Source: an uncultured Lachnospiraceae bacterium
GTDB taxonomy: Bacteria > Bacillota > Clostridia > Lachnospirales > Lachnospiraceae
Assembly (NCBI GenBank): GCA_900313435.1
Contig: OMRF01000214.1
Location: forward strand, 1 to 14,126
Length of the DNA: 14,126 bases
Reading direction: 5' to 3'
Shown here: one piece after another, positions 7,584 through 12,975 of the stretch
How positions within the stretch are numbered: the first letter of the stretch is position 1
Layout: each line of letters starts with the position of its first letter
The notes under the pieces: generated by a model
What the model was told of the DNA's origin: nothing
Databases searched by the model: none
What the model saw: only the letters and a program-made list of their open reading frames with translations
Made by a program: the position numbers and the translations under genes

Positions 7584-8618
7584 TCATGACTGGTTCAGAA
7601 GCCTTGTCTCAAGTGCGTCAAAATCGTATTTCCTCTCCGGGAAGCTCGACTGAGTCTTTGCACCTGGACTCTTTTTTATAGAAAGCTCTGTGCCGTAGTT
7701 CTTCGGCCTCAGGCGGTTCCTGTCATTCTCCTCTATCATCTCAAGAGTGGTAAAGCCCTTGTCATGCCAATTCTTCAGCATGCTCTCAGCATAAGGGAAG
7801 CTTGCCTTTCCCGCGGAAAGTATGGTCCTGCGGCAGGCCTCAAGGATAATTGCATCCGAAAAGCCGTATTCCTTTGACCAGCGGTCAATATATTCGCATT
7901 CCACCGGCGCAAGGCTGCGTCCGTATATTCCAAAGGCCTTTGTCACCGTTTTCATGGTAGATGAGTAGACCTTTCCTCCCGACTCAGCCTCTTCCGGGGT
8001 CCTGTAGCCTGCCTTCGCCCACCTTAAAGCCACAGCGTCCATATAGGAAAAGTCGGCGTGGCCGGACTCAATGCAGGACTCTATGAGATAAGAGATGAAC
8101 TCCGGTGACATGGAAAGATCCTTGTACCATGAATAGAATTTCTGAGTCTCGGTAGGGGAAAGGGGGCGCTTCATGTAGAATTCCGTGCATTTGAGGACCT
8201 CCATCAGATCCTCCTCCTGAGACACTCCCTTTTCTATCTCGCTGGGAGCCGTCTCACGGCTTTTTGGTTCTTCCTGCTTTTTCCTTTCAGTCTCTGCCCC
8301 GGAGGAAAGACCGCCGCCGGAAAGATCCATCATACTGATGCCGGTCAGGCTGTGACGTGAGTCAAACTCAAGGCAGACAAGCCCCTTCTTCTCCCAGAAT
8401 TTAAGAGCCCTTGTGATATCCCTCTCTGTATGACCGAGAACATCAGCCATCTCAGAGACCGAAAATGAGGGCTCCTCCTTTGTCAGGCTTCGCAGAAGAT
8501 ACAGATATACCTTCACGAATTCGCCGTCAGCTCCTGCCATATATTCATCTATGAAAACATCCGGAACAGCCGTAGTACGGCTCTTCAGACTTATCATCCG
8601 AAGCCTAATGTCATCCAT
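7584..8618 (-). CDS. dnaD: DnaD-domain primosome / replication initiation protein
   Basis: This 344-residue protein has a winged-helix-like N-terminus (about 33-90, including FSVSEMADVLGHTERDITRALKFWEKKGLV) and a charged linker (100-135). Two DnaD/DnaB_2 repeats follow, at about 137-205 and 226-295. The second ends FPYAESMLKNWHDKG, matching the conserved Y-x4-L-x2-W signature of that domain. DnaD proteins act in helicase loading at the origin or at restarted forks. A tail of about 50 residues (AKTQSSFPERKYDFDALETRLL) follows. The ATG (8616-8618) has GGAGGAGG 10 bases upstream. It is the first gene of dnaD-loader-prs-870 aa, with a promoter near 8683 and a leader of about 58 bases that can form a hairpin. 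The gene is longer than Bacillus dnaD (about 230 residues) because it carries two tandem repeats, as in many clostridial homologues. Confidence 0.9.
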   Translation of the reverse strand: MDDIRLRMISLKSRTTAVPDVFIDEYMAGADGEFVKVYLYLLRSLTKEEPSFSVSEMADVLGHTERDITRALKFWEKKGLVCLEFDSRHSLTGISMMDLSGGGLSSGAETERKKQEEPKSRETAPSEIEKGVSQEEDLMEVLKCTEFYMKRPLSPTETQKFYSWYKDLSMSPEFISYLIESCIESGHADFSYMDAVALRWAKAGYRTPEEAESGGKVYSSTMKTVTKAFGIYGRSLAPVECEYIDRWSKEYGFSDAIILEACRRTILSAGKASFPYAESMLKNWHDKGFTTLEMIEENDRNRLRPKNYGTELSIKKSPGAKTQSSFPERKYDFDALETRLLNQS

Positions 8619-8637
8619 ATGATATCTTCCTCCTCCT

Positions 8638-8646
8638 TGGGGATAA
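8638..8646 (-). promoter_or_regulatory. DnaA-box-like site in the dnaD leader
   Basis: TTATCCCCA on the minus strand differs at one base from the DnaA consensus TTATCCACA. It lies about 30-38 bases downstream of the predicted dnaD transcript start, a position where a bound protein could block elongation. It is also part of a leader hairpin arm, so the match may be incidental. Confidence 0.35.
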
Positions 8647-8669
8647 GCCGGATTTTTATGACCTATCCC
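8640..8669 (-). promoter_or_regulatory. Hairpin in dnaD 5' leader next to the ribosome site
   Basis: In the predicted transcript, GGGATAGGTC (8660-8669) pairs with GGCTTATCCC (8640-8649) across a 10-base A/T-rich loop, giving ten pairs of which two are G-U. The stem ends three bases before the GGAGGAGG Shine-Dalgarno (8629-8636). It could modulate translation or stability of the operon mRNA. It has no T-run, so it is not a terminator. Confidence 0.4.
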
Positions 8670-8682
8670 TGTGACGAAGCGA

Positions 8683-8711
8683 AGTATAGCACAGGAAAAA
8701 TGATATGAAAA
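8683..8711 (-). promoter_or_regulatory. Extended -10 promoter for dnaD-dnaC-prs operon
   Basis: The minus strand has a -10 element TATACT (8683-8688) within the extended form TGCTATACT, nearly the same as at the glgC promoter. A weak -35, TTTTCA (8706-8711), lies 17 bases upstream. The predicted start is near 8676. It sits downstream of the murC terminator, as expected for an independent unit. Confidence 0.65.
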
Positions 8712-8732
8712 GCCTGAAATTAAGAGCAGGAG

Positions 8733-8798
8733 CGGTTTACAGCCCCTTCCGTGAAACCGTCGATAATGTTCTTAAGTCCTGGAAATGCGATTTTTCCA
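8733..8798 (-). repeat. Two further inverted repeats between murC terminator and dnaD promoter
   Basis: TGGAAA (8780-8785) pairs with TTTCCA (8793-8798) around a 7-base loop. CGGTTT (8733-8738) pairs with AAACCG (8754-8759), and the stem extends by CA/TG past one bulged base. Together with the terminator hairpin this makes three consecutive foldable elements in about 120 bp. No open reading frame is convincing here. The function is unknown: they may be 3'-end processing structures, protein sites or chance. Confidence 0.35.
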
Positions 8799-8851
8799 AA
8801 GAAAAAGTATCCACAGGCCTCCGATGTTTCACCGGCTTTTCCCTGTGGATA
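8798..8851 (-). terminator. Probable intrinsic terminator of the murC operon
   Basis: A perfect 10-bp stem, TATCCACAGG (8842-8851) with CCTGTGGATA (8808-8817) on the minus strand, encloses a 24-base loop. The loop itself can form CCGGTG/CATCGG (8830-8835 with 8821-8826, one G-U pair) with a three-base AAA loop. The outer stem is followed by CTTTTTCTTT (8798-8807). It begins about 14 bases after the murC stop. The outer arms carry two DnaA-box-like sequences. Confidence 0.65.
8807..8815 (+). promoter_or_regulatory. DnaA-box-like site, one mismatch
   Basis: GTATCCACA on the plus strand matches the DnaA consensus TTATCCACA at eight of nine positions. It forms the distal arm of the murC terminator stem and faces the perfect box at 8844-8852. 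Because the two are mirror images within one hairpin, they are not independent evidence of DnaA binding. Confidence 0.35.
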
Positions 8852-8852
8852 A
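8844..8852 (-). promoter_or_regulatory. Perfect DnaA box TTATCCACA
   Basis: This is an exact match to the consensus DnaA box on the minus strand, about 150 bp upstream of the dnaD promoter and just after the murC stop. DnaA could bind here to regulate the primosome operon or to titrate DnaA. The competing explanation is that it is merely the proximal arm of the murC terminator. Confidence 0.45.
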
Positions 8853-8865
8853 TGTTGATTTCCTA

Positions 8866-10287
8866 TTATGAGGAGATGTCATCCGCTATTTTTACGATAT
8901 CTCCGGCCCCCATGGTTATCAACAGGTCGCCGTTCATAAGAGTTTCTGAAAGAAATTTTTTTATCTCATCAAATGTATCGAATGCGTATACATTTTTGCC
9001 TTTTTTCTTGAGTTCATCCCTGATATCGGTGGAATGGATGCCGTAAACATCCTTCTCCCTCGCCGAATAGACCGGCGCAAGGACGACAATGTCCGGCACT
9101 GAGAGGACCTCAACGAAATCCTGAAAGAAATCCCTTGTCCTGGTATAGGTATGGGGCTGAAATACGACTATAAGGCGCTTGTGATCGACCCTTTGCGCCG
9201 CCGAAAACGTCGCCCTCATCTCTGTGGGATGGTGGGCATAGTCGTCGATCACGACAGCCCCCTTGTAATGCCCCCTCATCTCAAAGCGCCTGTTCGCGCC
9301 CTTGAACGATGATAATCCCTTTATTATCATTTCATCGGAAAACGATATGTCGTCAGAATCGGCGCAGATCGCCTTTACCGCCGCTATGCAGGAAAGAGCG
9401 TTTGAAACATTGTGCTCACCGGGAACGGAAAGCGTGACCCGGGGAAGCTCATCTCCCTTATATACCGGAATAAAAGAAGGACAGCCGTTTTCGCCGTATG
9501 TGATATCCCTGGCCGTCACGTCCGGGGATTTTGATTCATCAAGGGAAAAGGTAATGACATCGCGATCGCTTTCCAAAGAGGCAACGAGCTCCTGATAATC
9601 CTCAATATCGGCGCTTATCACGACAGTGCCTCCGGGCTTCACGTTTCCTATGAAGTCTGAAAAGCCAAGCCTCACATTCTCAAGGGTCTTGAAGAAATCC
9701 AGATGCTCTGCTTCAACATTCAGCACTACAGCCACCTTCGGGAAGAAGGAAAGAAAGCTGTTTGAGTATTCGCAGGCCTCCGCCACGAAACGGTCACTGT
9801 TTCCGACGAACACATTGGAGCCTATCGACGGATCGACGGCACCCACAGTGACTGTGGGAAGATTTTCCTTATCCTGCAGAAGGACCTCCGTGATCATGGA
9901 TGTGGTGGTGGTCTTTCCGTGAGTACCTGCTATCGCAATGGAATTTTCATAATCCGCCATTATGGAGCCCAGGAGATCAGCCCGGCTTATCATGCGAAGG
10001 CCTCTTGCCTCGCATTCCGCGAACTCCGGATTGTCTGGATGAATGGCGGCTGTATAGACTACAAGATCGATGTCCCTGTCACGCACATTTTCCGCGGACT
10101 GGGGATAGAAGATGAGGGCGCCTTTTTCTGAAAGATGCTCCGTAAGGGGAGACGGCGCACGATCAGAGCCTGAAACAGAAAAGCCTCTTTCCATCAGGAT
10201 CTCGGCGAGACCGCTCATTGAGATCCCTCCGATCCCGATGAAATGAATGCGGAGCGGTTTTTTCAGATCTACAATATGGGATTGCAT
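8866..10287 (-). CDS. murC: UDP-N-acetylmuramate--L-alanine ligase MurC
   Basis: MurC adds L-alanine to UDP-MurNAc using ATP, the first amino acid of the peptidoglycan stem peptide, in the cytoplasm. Counted from the first of three in-frame ATGs, the motifs are: HFIGIGGISMSGLA (17-30), ATP-binding GTHGKTTTTSM (123-133), CEYSNSFL (174-181), NVEAEHLDFF (192-201), GEHNVSNAL (292-300), the RRFEMRG region (335-341), DDYAHHPTEMRATF (350-363), FQPHTYTRTRDFF (378-390) and MGAGD (461-465). It is complete and of normal length. The gene begins with three ATGs (10293, 10290, 10287). AAAGGA abuts the first and is six bases from the third, so I place the start at 10287 (473 residues); the alternatives add two residues. 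Only 27 bp separate it from the leucine-rich surface gene, with no terminator, so it is probably co-transcribed with the sortase unit. Confidence 0.97.
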   Translation of the reverse strand: MQSHIVDLKKPLRIHFIGIGGISMSGLAEILMERGFSVSGSDRAPSPLTEHLSEKGALIFYPQSAENVRDRDIDLVVYTAAIHPDNPEFAECEARGLRMISRADLLGSIMADYENSIAIAGTHGKTTTTSMITEVLLQDKENLPTVTVGAVDPSIGSNVFVGNSDRFVAEACEYSNSFLSFFPKVAVVLNVEAEHLDFFKTLENVRLGFSDFIGNVKPGGTVVISADIEDYQELVASLESDRDVITFSLDESKSPDVTARDITYGENGCPSFIPVYKGDELPRVTLSVPGEHNVSNALSCIAAVKAICADSDDISFSDEMIIKGLSSFKGANRRFEMRGHYKGAVVIDDYAHHPTEMRATFSAAQRVDHKRLIVVFQPHTYTRTRDFFQDFVEVLSVPDIVVLAPVYSAREKDVYGIHSTDIRDELKKKGKNVYAFDTFDEIKKFLSETLMNGDLLITMGAGDIVKIADDISS

Positions 10288-10314
10288 CATCATTCCTTTA
10301 TAACGGCACCAAAA

Positions 10315-11646
10315 TCAGTCGTCGAGCCTGTCTTCCCTGCCCTTCTTTACGATCACTGCCTTCTTCCTGCTGCCCACGATAATGAACGCGAGACCGGAAG
10401 CTAAGACAGCTATCGCTATGATGAGGCGGGGATCTATGTCACCGTCTGCAGTCTTCGGTGTGGGATCGGGGGTATGTGAACCACCGCCACCGGTGCTGCC
10501 GCCTCCTCCGGTGCTGCCACCGCCACTGGGTGTGACTCCACCCTGACTGCCCGGATCAGGACTGGGCGTGGGAGTGGGAGTGGGATCAGGACTGGGTGTG
10601 GGATCAGGACTGGGACTAGGGCCGGGATCAGGGCTGGGGCCCGGATCAGGGCTGGGGCCGGGATCGGGACCGGGGCCGGGATCAGGACCAGGACCGGGAT
10701 CAGGGCCGGGGCCGGGATCAGGACCGGGATCGGGAGTATCAAGAGAAACGAAGGGGACTCCGTTTGAATCAGCGTATGTCTGAGCCGCGGAGCCGTTGTA
10801 TCCGTATATCACGGCGGGAGTCCAGCCGCCCTGTCCGCCTATGGAAGTGACAGACTTCGGGATGGTGATCTCCTGGATCCCGGAACCGGAGAACGCGCCG
10901 TCAGATATGGTTGTAACGCTTGAAGGTATCTCCAGTGAGTATATTCCGTAGCAGCCCGAAAAGGCACCCGAACCTATGGTAGCAGCGCCTGAATAGATGC
11001 TTGCGGAGGAAGCCCCGAAGGGAACACGGATGAGGTTTGATCCCGACTTATTGTAAAGGCAGCTTGAGTGCGAGGAATAAACCGAATTTCCCGAGTCCAC
11101 TGCGATATTGGTGAGATTGTATGTCTCATCAAAAGCATCGGAGGCTATGGATGTGACATTGGCGGGTATCGTGATCCCGGAAATGCCGGCGCCCTGGAAG
11201 GCCTGGCTTCCTATGGAGCTGACCGAGCCGGGAATGGTGTAGGATGTAAGGCTTCCGCAGTTGTAGAAGCACTGTGAGGGAATTGACGAATAAGATCCTC
11301 CCGATACCGAAGAGAGGGAATTGCAGCCCGCGAAGCATCCGGGAGCAAGGGAGGTGATGTTTGATCCTATATTGACAGAGGTAATGTCGGGGTTTGTCGC
11401 AAAAGCGCTGGCCGCTATTGAGTTCGCGCTGTCAGGCATTCCTGAGATGTTTGAAAGACCGCCTGTATAAGCAGTGATCGTACCGGATTCATCGACTACA
11501 AAACCGTTCTCCTCAACTGCTTTGGAACTCTGGGCGATGATCACCCAGACAGAAAGCACTATCGATAGAGCAACAAGAAGCCAGCCTATCTTTGTTCCTT
11601 TTTTCATGTTTTTTATCTTCCCCCGAACAAATGAAAAAAATTTCAT
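10315..11646 (-). CDS. BspA-like leucine-rich-repeat surface protein with PDPGP stalk and sortase-type C-terminus
   Basis: This is a predicted cell-surface protein of 443 residues. In order it has a hydrophobic N-terminal signal or anchor (about 22-38); BspA/LRR_5-type repeats (about 88-272) with units such as FAGCNSL, SVSSIGSQAF, IPSSVTTISDGAF and IPKSVTSIGG; a PDPGP/PSPDP stalk (about 305-365); a Gly/Ser-rich linker (374-391); TPKTAD (396-401); a second hydrophobic segment (about 407-425); and a basic tail. PKTA-D before a membrane segment looks like a variant of the PxTG signal read by clostridial class B sortases, but the fifth position is Ala, not Gly, and the tail is long (about 19 residues), so a double-anchored protein is possible. 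A longer GTG start exists at 11673, but GGAGGG seven bases before the ATG at 11646 favours the latter. It follows the sortase gene by 48 bp, so it is the likely substrate. Confidence 0.88.
   Translation of the reverse strand: MKFFSFVRGKIKNMKKGTKIGWLLVALSIVLSVWVIIAQSSKAVEENGFVVDESGTITAYTGGLSNISGMPDSANSIAASAFATNPDITSVNIGSNITSLAPGCFAGCNSLSSVSGGSYSSIPSQCFYNCGSLTSYTIPGSVSSIGSQAFQGAGISGITIPANVTSIASDAFDETYNLTNIAVDSGNSVYSSHSSCLYNKSGSNLIRVPFGASSASIYSGAATIGSGAFSGCYGIYSLEIPSSVTTISDGAFSGSGIQEITIPKSVTSIGGQGGWTPAVIYGYNGSAAQTYADSNGVPFVSLDTPDPGPDPGPGPDPGPGPDPGPGPDPGPSPDPGPSPDPGPSPSPDPTPSPDPTPTPTPSPDPGSQGGVTPSGGGSTGGGGSTGGGGSHTPDPTPKTADGDIDPRLIIAIAVLASGLAFIIVGSRKKAVIVKKGREDRLDD
10552..10734 (-). repeat. PDPGP-coding tandem repeat with G-quadruplex motifs on the opposite strand
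   Basis: The tract encodes DPGPGP/DPGPSP-type units, mostly 18 bp each, as the stalk of the surface protein. The plus (non-coding) strand is G-rich and meets the G3-N1-7 x4 rule at 10564-10584 (four GGG runs with three-base spacers), 10619-10639 and 10654-10680. Unit-number change by slippage or recombination is plausible. Codons vary between units, so the repeat is imperfect. Confidence 0.85.
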
Positions 11647-11694
11647 GCCGGATCCCTCCGACTCAAACACCACAAGATATGGTGTATTTTATCA

Positions 11695-12957
11695 CTATCT
11701 AACCCTGCGCGCAACTATAAATAGTCTTCCGTTATCCTTATAATCGTCACAGGTTGAAAGTGTCAGAACCTGGTCTCCGGGGGCGAGGGTAAGATCCTCG
11801 GGATAGAGCGTCAGGTCTCTTACATTGTTAACGAAGGCGTTCCACTCCGCCTCATTTCCGGCGTCTATAAAATTATAATAACGATAGCTGCTGTCGTCCT
11901 GATACTTCACCTCGGAAAGGCAGACAGCGACTATCTCGTAGGTCCTGTGTTCATAGATGGTGCTGAAATTAACAGTCCTGTGGCTCCTGTAGAAGTTCAC
12001 GTCCTCGTAGTATCTGCTCAGCGTCCCGAACATCATGCCGGAATTCATGTCATGGCCATAAATGATGGTGTTTGTCGTGGGGTTCACGATGTCACAGCGA
12101 TAATCCACGAAGAGGGTTCCGTTTGAGTCGGAATTTCCGTAGAAATCCCTCCGAAGATAATAATCATTGTCAGAACCCTGCACCACTACGTAATCTATGC
12201 CGGTATCCGGAATGGTGAGCCAGCCCGCCGTATCGGGATTCTGAGCATAAAGCGCGCTGTAATCGGGGAGGACGGTAAGACTCGAGCGGTCCACCCTGAT
12301 GTTCTGGCCGTATATATTCGTGACGCGGGTCTCGGAGCCGCCTTCGCCGTTGATGAGACCGGCATTCTCATTGCCTTGCGAAGCCGTGCCGTTTGTGCCG
12401 GTACTGCCTCCGTTTGACTGCTCACCGTAATTCACGTTTGAATAGCCGCCCTTTGCTATGGATTCCGCCACCTGCTTTCTCAGAGCCTCAGCCTTTCTCG
12501 CGGCATTGACCTCGATAAGCTCCTGTCCGAGGAAATAGACAAAGAGGAAAGCGGCGACACAGGCAAGCGCTATCCCAAGCCACCTTGTCCAGCCTGTCCG
12601 CTTTTCCGCGTCGTCTACTATCTTTTTGTCGTCTATGAGCCCCTTTGATTTTTCAGCGACTATGTCCGTGATATGCTGTGCGAACTGCTCGCCTATCGGA
12701 GAACGGAAGACTATCTGGCCGTTCCTTAATGCCTTATATATCTTCACGGCAGTCTCGGGATCGGATACATCGAGATTGTTCTGGATCACGGAGATCTTCT
12801 TAAGGTCCTCCTGACCGTCCCGGTACTCATGAAAGCTGTCAAAGGAAAACTCCCCGATCACGAACCTTCTCGGGGTCTCAAAAGACGAAGACGAGGCAGC
12901 CTCCTCAAGAGAAGCTGCCCCGTCCTTTACTTCATTTTTTTCTTCAAAGTCTGCCAT
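11695..12957 (-). CDS. Class B sortase with cytoplasmic N-terminal domain
   Basis: Class B sortases are membrane transpeptidases that cut a C-terminal sorting signal and join the protein to peptidoglycan precursor. The catalytic domain (about 225-420) has IIYGHDM with His302, TLSTCDDYKDNGRLFIVARR with Cys403 and Arg411, and the usual VVVQGSDNDYYLRRDFYG stretch. At 420 residues it is much longer than typical SrtB (about 240-280). About 120 residues precede the single membrane segment (about 124-146). These include GEFSFDSFHEYRDG, SDPETAVKIYKALRNG and FRSPIGEQFAQ, and should be cytoplasmic. A Gly/Ser/Asn-rich linker (170-210) follows the membrane. The ATG (12957) has no Shine-Dalgarno; it lies at the edge of an 18-bp palindrome, 18 bases after the stop of the upstream gene, so translation may be coupled. 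An in-frame TAA just upstream rules out a longer start. Confidence 0.93.
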   Translation of the reverse strand: MADFEEKNEVKDGAASLEEAASSSSFETPRRFVIGEFSFDSFHEYRDGQEDLKKISVIQNNLDVSDPETAVKIYKALRNGQIVFRSPIGEQFAQHITDIVAEKSKGLIDDKKIVDDAEKRTGWTRWLGIALACVAAFLFVYFLGQELIEVNAARKAEALRKQVAESIAKGGYSNVNYGEQSNGGSTGTNGTASQGNENAGLINGEGGSETRVTNIYGQNIRVDRSSLTVLPDYSALYAQNPDTAGWLTIPDTGIDYVVVQGSDNDYYLRRDFYGNSDSNGTLFVDYRCDIVNPTTNTIIYGHDMNSGMMFGTLSRYYEDVNFYRSHRTVNFSTIYEHRTYEIVAVCLSEVKYQDDSSYRYYNFIDAGNEAEWNAFVNNVRDLTLYPEDLTLAPGDQVLTLSTCDDYKDNGRLFIVARRVR

Positions 12958-12973
12958 GCTTTAATTAAAGCAT
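12956..12973. repeat. 18-bp perfect palindrome at the sortase start codon
   Basis: ATGCTTTAATTAAAGCAT is its own reverse complement and fills most of the gap between the secreted repeat protein and the sortase. On the minus strand it ends in the first two bases of the sortase ATG and starts with ATG CTT TAA, a two-codon mini-ORF. It replaces any normal ribosome site. It could be a binding site for a dimeric regulator; as RNA the stem is A/U-rich and weak. Confidence 0.7.
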
Positions 12974-12975
12974 TT

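Noticed and set aside
8619..8865. Replication origin (oriC)
   Set aside because: Only three DnaA-like boxes, two of them in one hairpin, no A/T-rich unwinding stretch, and neither dnaA nor dnaN is adjacent. A regulatory role is the most that can be argued.
8705..9046. Plus-strand open frame of 113 codons starting in the murC-dnaD gap
   Set aside because: It runs antisense into the murC 3' end and lacks a ribosome site and any recognisable domain. The gap is better explained by a terminator and a promoter.
10552..10734. Repeats considered as a CRISPR array or a separate proline-rich ORF in another frame
   Set aside because: The units are contiguous with no unique spacers and encode PDPGP in the frame of the surface protein. 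The alternate-frame ORFs arise only from the repeat.
11647..11673. GTG start extending the leucine-rich protein by nine residues
   Set aside because: No ribosome site precedes it, while GGAGGG sits seven bases before the ATG at 11646.
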